Part shown: positions 1 to 7,852 of the stretch, one piece after another
How the letters are laid out: each line of letters starts with the position of its first letter
How positions within the stretch are numbered: the first letter of the stretch is position 1
Origin: an uncultured Microscilla sp.
GTDB lineage: Bacteria; Bacteroidota; Bacteroidia; Cytophagales; Microscillaceae
Assembly (NCBI RefSeq): GCF_947493425.1
Contig: NZ_CANLRP010000059.1
Location: 1 to 42,201 of the forward strand
DNA length: 42,201 bases
Direction of reading: 5' to 3'
Translations under genes and position numbers: made by a program
Notes under the pieces: model-generated
Told to the model about the DNA's origin: nothing
What the model saw: the letters and a program-made list of their open reading frames with translations, nothing else
Databases searched by the model: none

Positions 1-243
1 GTCACCCTTCGGTAAGACCTTCACAGGAAGTTATTTATAGGGAGGGTCAAGCCAATTTAACTCTAAAAAACGTTTCCTTGCTTTGGTGTTAGTGAAGCGA
101 GAACAAAGCGCATTGACGCCCTAAAGATCGTACAGGAGTTGTTTACTGTTTTTAGGGTTGGCATTGTTTAGGTTGCCAAGGGGTTGAGTGTGGTTGGATT
201 TACTCGGATGAATATGCATAGCAGCCTGTGGGTCAGCAAGCGA
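1..243. other. Gene-free left edge with a degenerate repeat
   Basis: No convincing gene is seen before the stop codon of the first leftward gene. Around positions 65-113 there is a stretch that resembles positions 3383-3430 (both contain a run like TTGGTnTnAGTGAA followed by CAAAGC), so it may be a decayed member of a dispersed repeat. A short inverted pair CCCTAAA / TTTAGGG lies near 119-158. Nothing else can be supported. Confidence 0.3.
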
Positions 244-879
244 TTATTTATAAGCCAGTTCTTCTACCGTTTTTACATGTTGGCGCAAATAATCAATAAT
301 TTCCCAGTGTTTGGCTTGCGATAGGGCATAGTCGTAGGTATGTACTATATTTTGTAAGGTAAATACTTGTAGTTGATAGTGATGGGTTTGTTGACCTTGT
401 TCGTCAGTAGTAGTAGTCTTTTTCATTTTTACGCTATCTATTGTTTGCCAAGGTATTTTCTCTTTTTTGACAAACACCGCTTGGTATACTTGCAAATGGG
501 TAGATGTAACTTCAAAAGAGTAAGCGCTACTCAATGCGTTAATGACAAAAGAAGCAAAACCTACATACAACATTGTCACCATAAAAGTACCTGTGCTGGT
601 TTCATTGGTATTGCCTGCGACAAGGACATATATCAAAAAAGCAGCCAACAAAGTTACCAGACATAGTGCTACAAACAACCCAAAATCAGTGTGGAAAATC
701 TTCTTTTTTGTTTGAGTAGAGGCTAAATGCGTTGTTTTTCTTTTTTTGTTGGTAGGCGCAGGGGTATGTTGGACCTTGTACAACAACCTGTCATACTCTT
801 TCCAAAACTTACCTTCGTTTTGTTGCTTATACTTCGTCCATAGTTTTTGGGCTTTTTGTTCTTGTGGGGTGTGGTTCAT
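244..879 (-). CDS. Two-TM membrane protein with PH-like C-terminal part (paralog 2)
   Basis: The function is unknown. The 211-residue product starts with MNHTPQEQKAQKLW, almost the same N-terminus as its upstream neighbour (start at 1571), so the two are tandem paralogs. Residues 1-60 are hydrophilic and basic. Two predicted membrane segments lie at about 67-88 and 97-118. The C-terminal ~90 residues (SFEVTSTHLQVYQ ... IPWQTIDSVK) read like the small beta-rich PH-like domains often found after two TM helices in bacterial membrane proteins; that domain call is an inference from pattern only. The gene is 47 bp downstream of its paralog on the same strand and is probably co-transcribed. The start codon is fixed by the shared N-terminus. 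Confidence 0.7.
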   Translation of the reverse strand: MNHTPQEQKAQKLWTKYKQQNEGKFWKEYDRLLYKVQHTPAPTNKKRKTTHLASTQTKKKIFHTDFGLFVALCLVTLLAAFLIYVLVAGNTNETSTGTFMVTMLYVGFASFVINALSSAYSFEVTSTHLQVYQAVFVKKEKIPWQTIDSVKMKKTTTTDEQGQQTHHYQLQVFTLQNIVHTYDYALSQAKHWEIIDYLRQHVKTVEELAYK

Positions 880-926
880 ATTAACACTTTGGACATTAAT
901 TTAAAAAAATTAAACAAGGGCTAAGC

Positions 927-1571
927 TTAAGGCTGTTGCTCTGCCTTTTTTTCACGCACATTGGGTAAATATTGACGTAAGTGTTCAAAGAATTTCGAGT
1001 GAATATTGCCCGATAAGCCATAGTTATAGGTGAAAACCTTATACTCACCTCGGTAATAGGTGTTAATGATTAAAAAATAGCGGGTAAATGAGTTGCCCTC
1101 TTCAGTCATAATTTCTTCTTGCTTTACAATGTGGTCTATTTTAGACCATTGGATCTCCTCTTGATTAAATGCTTTGTATACAATAAGTTTTGAAGGGGTA
1201 ATACGAAATGAAGGGTAGTTGAAAATCTTAGATAGTGCGAAGAGTAAAAAAACAAGCCAAACCCCAAAAAATATCCCGCCCCACTCTGGAACATTTGTAT
1301 TGCTGAATACCAATATAGCAACTAACCCAGACATGGTAACTGTCGCGAGATAACGTTCACCCAAATTACTGTAAACAGGTGATTTTTGAACTGAGGCTGA
1401 AGCCGAAGGTTGAGTTACGGGTATCTTTTGCTGGGTAATATAGGTGGGTAGTTCAGTAGTATTGGCTTCCCTAACCAAAGAGTCATATCTTTCCCAAAAC
1501 TCACCTTCGTTCTGGCACTCATACTTTGCCCATAGCTTTTGGGCTTTTTGTTCTTGTGGGGTGTGGTTCAT
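927..1571 (-). CDS. Two-TM membrane protein with PH-like C-terminal part (paralog 1)
   Basis: The function is unknown. The frame is open to 1595, but the ATG at 1571 is preferred because it begins MNHTPQEQKAQKLWAKY, matching the N-terminus of the downstream paralog; this gives 214 residues. Layout as in the paralog: a charged N-terminal region, two membrane segments (around YLATVTMSGLVAILVFS and GIFFGVWLVFLLFALS), and a C-terminal domain containing RITPSKLIVYKAF and EEIQWSKIDHIVK, where the paralog has IPWQTIDSVK. The N-terminal tag and the 'W-x-K/T-I-D' strand are the best conserved parts, while the middle has diverged. Likely first gene of a two-gene leftward operon. Confidence 0.7.
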   Translation of the reverse strand: MNHTPQEQKAQKLWAKYECQNEGEFWERYDSLVREANTTELPTYITQQKIPVTQPSASASVQKSPVYSNLGERYLATVTMSGLVAILVFSNTNVPEWGGIFFGVWLVFLLFALSKIFNYPSFRITPSKLIVYKAFNQEEIQWSKIDHIVKQEEIMTEEGNSFTRYFLIINTYYRGEYKVFTYNYGLSGNIHSKFFEHLRQYLPNVREKKAEQQP

Positions 1572-1639
1572 TGTCTTTGCAAAGGTTATGATCAAACTTA
1601 TATTTCTATATTTATACGACGAAAAGGAAGGTCATGGGT

Positions 1640-1668
1640 AAAAAAAAGCGCAAGGCATTGCCTTACGC
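1640..1668 (-). terminator. Rho-independent terminator for the aspartyl-protease gene
   Basis: Read leftward, GCGTAAGGC-AAT-GCCTTGCGC forms a 9-bp stem (1648-1668) with one mismatch and a 3-nt loop, followed directly by eight U (complement of 1640-1647). It lies about 125 bp beyond the stop of the leftward gene at 1794-3029. Confidence 0.7.
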
Positions 1669-1793
1669 TAAGGGTAGTAAAGGTGACCACCTATTTTTAT
1701 TTTAAATTTGAGTTAAGTATCCATAAGTATATATCTTAAATCAATGCTTTGGCGAAGTAGTTGAAAGAGGAGTGCCCAAAATTTGTCACTCGC

Positions 1794-3029
1794 CTAAATA
1801 AGTGATTGCAGTTTCATCGCAAATTTTTTGATTTTCCCTTCTCTTTTTACCGTGAGATAGACCACATTGCCGTGTTCTCTGAATAACTGAATAATGCGGG
1901 TCATGGTCAGTTTTTTGGTAGACATACCATTGATTGCCAACAGTTCGTCTTCGGGCAATAGCCCTGCTTTATCGGCGGGAGAGTTTTTGTAAATCTCCAT
2001 TACTTTAAATTCTTTTTTGAGTGTAAGCTTAATTCTTATACCCGATGAGTTTACCTTAAAAGCTTGTTTAAAGTAACGATTAGGCTCTAAAATCAGTTTT
2101 TGGTTCGAGTAATCCAAAATCAGGTTAAAACGCTTTAAAATAGCATTGCCCAAAATGCCATCAATCTTGTCGGAGGCAAGCAGGCCTCGCTTGGCACGGC
2201 TGAGGTTTACGGGCACATTGCTAAAGTTAAAATCGCCTATTTTCATTCCTTTTAGGCGTGCCTTGAAGTCGGTTACCTTAGAACTAGTCAAGCCTTGGGA
2301 GCTATGCTTTAATTTTTTGTTGAACTTCTTGAGTAATTGATGACGGTTTACAAAAGGAGTAGTCAATATCAACGAAGTACTTGCCCCGGTATCTATCAAA
2401 AACGATCCAGTCACCTTTTCACCGTTGTCGAGCGTAATGCTTGCTTTGATACTAGGCACCGGAAACCACCAACTTACGTCATAGGCCTTGGCATTTTTAG
2501 GAAACTGATACTGGGCTTTGTTGTAGAGTTCTAGTTGATGCGCATCGTGATTGATACGTACAATGTATTTTTTGAGAATAGCAAAACCAACAATGCCGTC
2601 AATGACTGCGCCTGAGCGTGCCTCAAGGTGCGAGAGCGACGAACCCAACAAGCGTACATCAGGTACACTCAAATGCGCCAGTTTTAATTCATTATTGGCA
2701 AAATAAGGGGTGAAGTCTTGGCTGTGGGCACTTTTTACTGGTGTAAAACCACTGGGCATCAACTTTAAGTTTTTGGCGGTGCGCAAGTTAATCACCGTGC
2801 CTCCAGCACCCGTGTCAAATATAAAATTGAGGTGTTGCGAGTTTCCTACCTTTAGTTTGATAAAAATATGTTCTCCCACCATTTTCATGGGCAACCTTAC
2901 AGCGGCTACGTTGTGGGGTGTTTTGGCATAAGTTTGCGTTTGCATCAAAAGCAAAAGAGTTATAAAGCAGGCAATCAAGCCAATTTTATTGCCTGATCTC
3001 GTATTGATCGTATTTTGGGGTGTTATCAT
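1794..3029 (-). CDS. Secreted retropepsin-like aspartyl protease with PDZ domain
   Basis: A 411-residue exported protein with a hydrophobic segment at about 17-35 (likely a signal peptide, cleavage near TYA-KTP). It has two aspartyl-protease half-domains: FDTGAGGTVI (active Asp72) and LIDTGASTSL (Asp213), each followed by a hydrophobic-G motif (IDGIVGFAILKK and IDGILGNAILKR). The C-terminal ~80 residues form a PDZ domain (about 330-405; NSPADKAGLLPEDELLAING). This matches the bacterial 'aspartyl protease family protein' type with both catalytic lobes in one chain, probably acting in the periplasm or at the outer surface. The substrate is not known. It is divergent from the DUF3667 gene across a 637-bp gap and has its own terminator. 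Confidence 0.85.
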   Translation of the reverse strand: MITPQNTINTRSGNKIGLIACFITLLLLMQTQTYAKTPHNVAAVRLPMKMVGEHIFIKLKVGNSQHLNFIFDTGAGGTVINLRTAKNLKLMPSGFTPVKSAHSQDFTPYFANNELKLAHLSVPDVRLLGSSLSHLEARSGAVIDGIVGFAILKKYIVRINHDAHQLELYNKAQYQFPKNAKAYDVSWWFPVPSIKASITLDNGEKVTGSFLIDTGASTSLILTTPFVNRHQLLKKFNKKLKHSSQGLTSSKVTDFKARLKGMKIGDFNFSNVPVNLSRAKRGLLASDKIDGILGNAILKRFNLILDYSNQKLILEPNRYFKQAFKVNSSGIRIKLTLKKEFKVMEIYKNSPADKAGLLPEDELLAINGMSTKKLTMTRIIQLFREHGNVVYLTVKREGKIKKFAMKLQSLI

Positions 3030-3666
3030 GAGCGATGTCTTTACCTATAGTGATATAGTGTTCATTATTCATTATTGAATATTGTGCAGATTATTTTCTT
3101 ATTGAAATGCGTGTGGGTAGGTATTTATATATTAGACGGGGTTAACCTATTAAAAAGTTTTAAAATGAAAGAGAAAAATATGGTGTTTTTGTTAAAATAA
3201 AGTACAATGTTTGGTTTTGGTTGTATTTGAGGTGTAAATCCCTGAAAATAAGAAAGGTAGATAAGTAGGGGAGGGGGTGATGGGTTGACCTCTGATACTG
3301 CCTCACAATAGATTTTAAGAAAAAATTACCCTAAGGAATAGCCATATTTGACAAGCAGGACTGATCAAGATGGTTCCACGCTGAAAAAAGATTTTCGGCG
3401 TTGGTCTCAGTGAAACGACTTCAAAGCACACCATAAGATTCAACATTGCCTCCAACAATAGTTTGACCTGAACTTATGTTGCTACATATTCGTACAATAT
3501 AGCATAGTACTGTTTAATGCAAAGTACTAAGTTATACATAATTTCATAAAAAAATTAGGTGTAAAATTAAGCAGTATGTATATTTGCGCCTTTATACAGT
3601 ATTTAAAGCTTGTTTAGGCCATTCAACCCCCTACTATCACAATAATATATAATCAGGAAATAAAAA
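3030..3666. other. 637-bp divergent intergenic region, no gene seen
   Basis: This AT-rich gap separates two divergent genes. No supported ORF or RNA gene was found. It holds a hairpin at 3379-3400 (CGCTGAAAA / TTTTCGGCG, one G-U pair) without a U tract, a stretch at 3383-3430 resembling positions 65-113, and a promoter-like element at 3579-3586 close to the rightward gene. Confidence 0.5.
3579..3586 (+). promoter_or_regulatory. Candidate -7 element for the DUF3667 gene
   Basis: TATATTTG matches the Bacteroidota -7 consensus TAnnTTTG, 80 bp before the ATG at 3667. No clear TTG lies 19 bp upstream. In AT-rich DNA such an 8-mer occurs by chance fairly often, so the support is mainly position. 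Confidence 0.35.
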
Positions 3667-5106
3667 ATGAAGAAGAGAAGAAAGACTGACCAATGCCTCA
3701 ATTGTGGGTTGGTGTTTGAAGTGCCCGACGAGTTTTGCCCCAGGTGTGGGCAAGAAAATCACCAAAAGGTAAAGTCGGTTCGTTTATTTTTGATCGATTC
3801 GTTCAACGATGTACTAGATGTTGACTCACGGTTTTACCGTAGCATCTTTCCTTTTTTGTTTAAGCCTGGGTTATTGACCAATGAATATGTCAATGGTAAA
3901 AGAAAACACTTTGTTCAGCCTATCCGCATTTACCTGGTATTTAGTTTTATTTACTTTTTTGTTTCTTCATTGGAAGTAAACAAACTCACCAACCAGAAAA
4001 GCTTTAAAGGCAAGATTAAAAATTCTGCCATATCAGACCAAGCCCGCCGAACCAAAGATTCTATTGAGCTGAACAAACTGGTCTATAAAAACTATCAAAT
4101 AAATCCAGTAACCATTGATGACTCTCTCAAAAAAAACAAACTTGTCCCTGTCGATTCACAATACCTGGCGACTATCCATCAGGGTTTTAGGGCTATGTAT
4201 GCCCAAAAGCAGTACCGAGACTCGCTCAAAAAGATAAAAAGGGACTCATTGATTTACCAGAAACGCAAGAAAAGATTGGCCAAAAGACTGAATTCTTATC
4301 GTAAGAAATTGCAAAAAACGACTAATGAAGAAACTAGCATAGCCCTACAAGATAAGGTTGCCCGGTATATAAGAGATTCGACAAGAACTGAGCTAATTTT
4401 CCGACTTAAAACCAAGCAACGCTTCTACCAAGACAGCCTACAACGTTATACAAATCACCCACAAAGAACGAATCAAGCAACAGTGTTGGCAGGTATAGAG
4501 GCTCGCCTTGATTCTATTCGTGGCACCCGCCAAAGCGATCGTCAACGTTTTGGTGAAACCGATCAATTGTTTTTTGGTATTCATATTCGGAGAGTAGGCG
4601 AGTTGTCGTCGTTGGGGCTCAAAGAAAAAGCAATTATGGACTCGCTCCACATCAGGAGGACTACTATCAATCGGCTAATTGTACACCAAACTATTCGCTG
4701 GAGTAACGCCAGTGGAGCACAGTTGATTAGTTATGCTGTAGAAAAGCTACCCATTGTCATGTTTTTTGTGTTGCCCTTGTTTGCTTTGCTGCTCAAACTC
4801 TTGTATATCCGCCGTAAAAGGTATTATGTTGAACACATTATTTTTACGCTACACATTCATAGTTTTGCTTACTTTATCTTTACTTTTAGCATACTATTTC
4901 TCGAACTTTCCCCACAAGGCGTAGTTTATATATTACCCATTACTTTTTTGCTGTTGTTTATATACACCTACAAGTCTTTTAGGAATGTGTACCAACAAAG
5001 CAGGATCAAAACATTGCTCAAAATTGGACTGATAGGTATTGCCTACCTGCTTGTTCTGATAGTGGCGTTTACGCTGGGTATTATAGTAAGCTTGCTGTTT
5101 TTTTAG
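3667..5106 (+). CDS. DUF3667-type membrane protein with zinc ribbon
   Basis: The 479-residue protein begins with a zinc ribbon (C10-x2-C13 ... C24-x2-C27, in CLNCG and CPRCG) followed by the conserved block SFNDVLDVDSRFYRS and KPGLLTNEYVNGKR typical of DUF3667 proteins of Bacteroidota. A first membrane segment is at about 87-106. A long, highly charged, helix-prone stretch (about 108-340) follows, and then four membrane segments fill the C-terminal ~130 residues. The family function is unknown. The central insert, rich in Lys/Arg and DSL repeats, is notable: similar proteins often have only a shorter linker there (from memory, not measured). The gene stands alone, convergent with a thioredoxin-like gene across a shared hairpin terminator. 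Confidence 0.8.
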   Translation: MKKRRKTDQCLNCGLVFEVPDEFCPRCGQENHQKVKSVRLFLIDSFNDVLDVDSRFYRSIFPFLFKPGLLTNEYVNGKRKHFVQPIRIYLVFSFIYFFVSSLEVNKLTNQKSFKGKIKNSAISDQARRTKDSIELNKLVYKNYQINPVTIDDSLKKNKLVPVDSQYLATIHQGFRAMYAQKQYRDSLKKIKRDSLIYQKRKKRLAKRLNSYRKKLQKTTNEETSIALQDKVARYIRDSTRTELIFRLKTKQRFYQDSLQRYTNHPQRTNQATVLAGIEARLDSIRGTRQSDRQRFGETDQLFFGIHIRRVGELSSLGLKEKAIMDSLHIRRTTINRLIVHQTIRWSNASGAQLISYAVEKLPIVMFFVLPLFALLLKLLYIRRKRYYVEHIIFTLHIHSFAYFIFTFSILFLELSPQGVVYILPITFLLLFIYTYKSFRNVYQQSRIKTLLKIGLIGIAYLLVLIVAFTLGIIVSLLFF

Positions 5107-5114
5107 TACAAACC

Positions 5115-5154
5115 AAACAACGCCCTTACTTCTCTCAAAGCAAGGGCGTTGTTT
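5115..5154. terminator. Bidirectional terminator between convergent genes
   Basis: AAACAACGCCCTT (5115-5127) pairs perfectly with AAGGGCGTTGTTT (5142-5154), a 13-bp stem with a 14-nt loop. It sits between the stop codons at 5106 (+) and 5178 (-), so it can serve both genes. Confidence 0.8.
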
Positions 5155-5177
5155 CAATAATACGAATCTGCTTATGT

Positions 5178-5696
5178 TTACATATCCAAGGCTTTGCCTA
5201 TTAGTTTTTTGGCTTTGGCACTGCTTGGGCGGTAAAAATCATCGGCAAGTAATTTACCATCTTTGCCTACCAACATATAACGGGGAATGTATTGCACTTT
5301 GAAGCGTTTGTTGATTTCTCCTATTTGCTTTTGATCGGGCTTCCAGTGATGCCCTTGTATTTTCATTTTCTCAATCCCTCTTTTCCAGGCTTTTTCGCCT
5401 CTGTCAAATGAAACATACAAAAATACGATGTCTTTGCCTTTAAACTCTTCGTGCAGTTTGCGGCTATAGGGCATTTGTCCCCGACAAGGTCCACACCAGG
5501 TTGCCCAAAAGTCTATGTATACTACTTTGCCTTTGAACTGCTTGAGTACTTCGTCAAATTTTTTACCTTTAGCATCAATAAATACCACCTCATTGTTAGC
5601 GGTTTTATTTTTGACTGATGTATTGGGTAACGTAGTTGCTATTGCCAACCCTGCCACTATGACAACTGCCAGCAGTTTAAACAATTTTGTCTTCAT
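5178..5696 (-). CDS. TlpA/ResA-like exported thioredoxin-fold oxidoreductase
   Basis: A 172-residue protein with a signal-like hydrophobic stretch (about 6-21) and one thioredoxin domain. The active site is ATWCGPCR (Cys68, Cys71), preceded by GKVVYIDFW, with the cis-proline region YIPRYMLV later in the fold. The family carries out thiol-disulfide exchange in the periplasm, for example in cytochrome c maturation or disulfide reduction; the partner cannot be told from this context. Length is normal for a single-domain TlpA-like protein; the N-terminal DUF4369 domain seen in many Bacteroidota relatives is absent. It is monocistronic by position and shares a terminator with the convergent DUF3667 gene. 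Confidence 0.85.
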   Translation of the reverse strand: MKTKLFKLLAVVIVAGLAIATTLPNTSVKNKTANNEVVFIDAKGKKFDEVLKQFKGKVVYIDFWATWCGPCRGQMPYSRKLHEEFKGKDIVFLYVSFDRGEKAWKRGIEKMKIQGHHWKPDQKQIGEINKRFKVQYIPRYMLVGKDGKLLADDFYRPSSAKAKKLIGKALDM

Positions 5697-5891
5697 ATTG
5701 ATTTATATTTGTGTATATGCGAATCTATTAAAATTTACGCTAAAATGTGACAATTGTTATTAACGTAACAATTAGAGTTACTATAATTAACAGTATTTTA
5801 ACGGCTAAGTTCCAGTCATGAGACAATTGATCTGTTTTTTTCGTTAATTCAGTAAAACCTCTATTTCGCATTTTTATTATTAGGCTTTCGT

Positions 5892-5911
5892 TTGTATTTT
5901 TGAAAATACAA
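5892..5911 (+). promoter_or_regulatory. Palindrome overlapping a -7-like element
   Basis: TTGTATTTT-TG-AAAATACAA is a perfect 9-bp inverted repeat containing TATTTTTG (5895-5902), which fits TAnnTTTG on the + strand. It lies about 55 bp before the TTG start at 5965, so it could be promoter plus operator for that gene. No -33 TTG is visible at the usual distance. Confidence 0.35.
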
Positions 5912-5964
5912 GTGATTAAACTTTAGGTAATTATTTTTCAATAAACTTTAAACTCCACACAACC

Positions 5965-6603
5965 TTGAAGATTTATAGAATCACTCAATATATTCTAATT
6001 GCTATTTGTTGGTTTGCCTTCCAAAATGCACAAGCACAGGGAGAAAATCAAACACTTATTCTTTCGGGGGTTATTATTACCGGAAAAAAAGCCGAACCTG
6101 TACCAGGGGCACACGTGTATATCCCCAAAGCAGGCAGAGGTACTACCAGTACAGTCATTGGTAGTTTTGGCTTGTCGGTAGTGCCTGGCGATAGCGTGGC
6201 CATTACTTCGGTAGGTTTCAAACCTCATTATTATAGGGTACCCTACGACAAAACAGATAATATGTCGGTGGTGATAGAGTTGACTGAAGATGTCCAAATG
6301 CTTGATGTAGTAGAGGTGTTTCCTTATCCTACCGAAGAGATATTTAAAGAAAGGCTATTAGCGCTTGAGTTGCCAGACGAAGAAGTAATGCAAACGCTTA
6401 GGAAAAACTTAAGCCAGCAAATATTGACCAAAATGGCCATTAATATGGGAATGGATGCAGGGGCTAACCATAAGTATTACACCAATCAGTATGCAGTAAA
6501 TATGGGCAATCGTTTTATGGCTCCATCGTTGTCACTACTCAATCCATTTGCTTGGGCACGCTTCTTTCAATCACTCAAAAGAAAGAAGAAGAAAAAGAAG
6601 TAG
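5965..6603 (+). CDS. Exported carboxypeptidase-regulatory-like (SusC-plug-type) protein
   Basis: A 212-residue protein beginning at a TTG codon. No in-frame ATG occurs before the region encoding DNMSVVIEL, and the TTG start yields a good signal peptide (MKIYRITQYILIAICW, cleavage near AQA-QG). Residues about 30-110 form the beta-sandwich CarboxypepD-reg-like domain (LSGVIITGKKAEPVPGAHVYIP ... GSFGLSVVPGDSVAITSVGFKP read in parts), the same module that precedes TonB-dependent receptors. Here no receptor follows. The rest is a helical tail ending in a poly-Lys stretch (KRKKKKKK). Such stand-alone proteins are common in Bacteroidota; the function is unknown. A strong bidirectional terminator follows 25 bp after the stop. 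Confidence 0.75.
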   Translation: MKIYRITQYILIAICWFAFQNAQAQGENQTLILSGVIITGKKAEPVPGAHVYIPKAGRGTTSTVIGSFGLSVVPGDSVAITSVGFKPHYYRVPYDKTDNMSVVIELTEDVQMLDVVEVFPYPTEEIFKERLLALELPDEEVMQTLRKNLSQQILTKMAINMGMDAGANHKYYTNQYAVNMGNRFMAPSLSLLNPFAWARFFQSLKRKKKKKK

Positions 6604-6627
6604 AACTCAATCCTGTTATATAAAAAC

Positions 6628-6672
6628 TCACCAAAAAAGCCATTGAAAATTTTTCAATGGCTTTTTTGGTGA
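6628..6672. terminator. Long bidirectional terminator hairpin
   Basis: Two 22-nt arms (6628-6649 and 6651-6672) are perfect reverse complements, with T- and A-rich outer parts (core AAAGCCATTGAAA / TTTCAATGGCTTT). It lies between convergent stops at 6603 (+) and 6695 (-). Confidence 0.85.
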
Positions 6673-6694
6673 ATGGTTGATTTGAGTATTTTAA

Positions 6695-6919
6695 TTATTT
6701 TTTAGCTAACCTTTGATCTTCGGCAGCAGTAGTGCGGGTCACGTTCTTTTTTACCTTTTGTGTAGCAGTAGTATTTACCGGAGCACGATCGCAGTTGGCC
6801 ATACAAAAAACGCCTAATGCAATCACTACCATCCACACAGAAAAGTAAGCCCACATTTTGCCCACACTTGTGGGTGATTTACCTTCTACCTCAGTTTTTT
6901 CAATTATAGTATCAATCAT
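6695..6919 (-). CDS. Small single-pass membrane protein, unknown
   Basis: A 74-residue product with one membrane segment (about 24-42, in YFSVWMVVIALGVFCMA) between a short acidic N-terminal part and a basic Thr/Lys-rich tail. No family is recognised. Two cysteines (CMANC) sit at the outer end of the helix. The reading frame is supported by its position between a strong terminator and a long gap and by a plausible ATG, but there is no homology argument, so it could be a chance ORF. Confidence 0.5.
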   Translation of the reverse strand: MIDTIIEKTEVEGKSPTSVGKMWAYFSVWMVVIALGVFCMANCDRAPVNTTATQKVKKNVTRTTAAEDQRLAKK

Positions 6920-7078
6920 TGTTTTTAATCAATATTTGCCTAATGTTTTTCTAAATACCTTTGTTATTGTATTTACTATAAAAAGGCAGACAAGTTTTTT
7001 TTGTAATACTATTTTTTGTGGTTTTTCTTAAATTGGTAATTTTACCTATCGGGCTCGATTCATCTTAAACAAGTTCCT

Positions 7079-7227
7079 TATAAAACAAAAAACCTCCCTT
7101 AAACAAGGGAGGTTTTTGCACACACATTTACAACAAGTTTTAATACTACCGTTAAAGTATCAATACCTTAACTAAACATATAAAGCTCAGAGGCTGTAAA
7201 GTGTACTCCATATTTTCAAGTTTTTTT
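7079..7227 (-). ncRNA. Candidate small RNA (copy 1) ending in a terminator
   Basis: This ~149-bp stretch is nearly the same (about 90% by eye) as 12229-12377, yet it encodes no protein. Read leftward it contains a hairpin GTTAAGGTAT-TG-ATACTTTAAC near 7150-7171 and ends in AACCTCCCTT-GTTT-AAGGGAGGTT (7091-7114) followed by a U-rich tract, a good intrinsic terminator. Both copies lie just 3' of a leftward gene, so it may be an independent RNA, a processed 3' UTR, or a mobile terminator. In the internal hairpin one U opposite G in this copy is C in the other, which keeps the pair. No promoter is evident. Confidence 0.45.
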
Positions 7228-7304
7228 CTGTCAATGCTTTCATTATTATGAGTGTAGAAACGGGCTTTTGTTATCAAATTAAGAGTTGTCCCCCGTCAGA
7301 ACAC

Positions 7305-7796
7305 TTATTTTTTGAATACTTGTTTGGCTTCTTTCAGTATATATATTAAATGATCGGGATTATCAGGGTTAAGCTGCAAACGTCCTCTAAAGGTAACTTT
7401 ACCTGAATCGAAAGTCGTACGTTTTCGTTGTGTATACACTTCCATTACACTTTCGGGACCTGCGCCTCCGCAAAAATAGCAGCTTTTGAAGGGCAGTGCC
7501 GACAACACCCAAAACTTACCTCCTCCGTCGTACATTTCAGTAGGAATTAGGTATCCGCTCACTGTAATCATCTTCTTATCAAGCGACAGCGTAGTCTTAT
7601 TAAATTTGGGGTAAAGTATTTGGTCATTGTATTGTGGATTATACTTTTTTACCCAGGTTATTTTCATCAGGGTACGCCAAATATCGCTATTGCTTACGTC
7701 TAGGTCAGACAGTTGATCATAGGTAAAAAAAGCAATATTTGCCCCACTTGCCAGCACCAATCCCAATACGATAAAAATTTTTTTCATAGAAATCAA
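7305..7796 (-). CDS. Membrane-anchored C-x-x-C-GGAGPES protein (B), possible metal binder
   Basis: A 163-residue protein with an N-terminal hydrophobic segment (about 5-24) and a soluble domain. The key motif is CYFCGGAGPESVMEV (Cys106, Cys109), preceded by VSGYLIPTEM and followed by FRGRLQLNPDNPDHLIYILKEA. The upstream neighbour carries the same order of motifs, so these are diverged paralogs. The layout (beta-rich 'GY-hydrophobic-P ... then a motif-rich loop, then a re-stated GxLxLN strand') recalls DUF3299-type proteins, but I am not sure they are the same family. The pair of cysteines and the CobW/DUF1826 neighbours suggest metal binding or delivery at the outer face of the membrane. Start could be codon 1 or Met4. 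Last gene of the leftward cluster, 56 bp after its paralog. Confidence 0.7.
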   Translation of the reverse strand: MISMKKIFIVLGLVLASGANIAFFTYDQLSDLDVSNSDIWRTLMKITWVKKYNPQYNDQILYPKFNKTTLSLDKKMITVSGYLIPTEMYDGGGKFWVLSALPFKSCYFCGGAGPESVMEVYTQRKRTTFDSGKVTFRGRLQLNPDNPDHLIYILKEAKQVFKK

Positions 7797-7852
7797 AGGT
7801 TTAGGGCTTGTTTAAAAAACAGGTTTTAACCACCAAAAAATACTTTGTTTTG

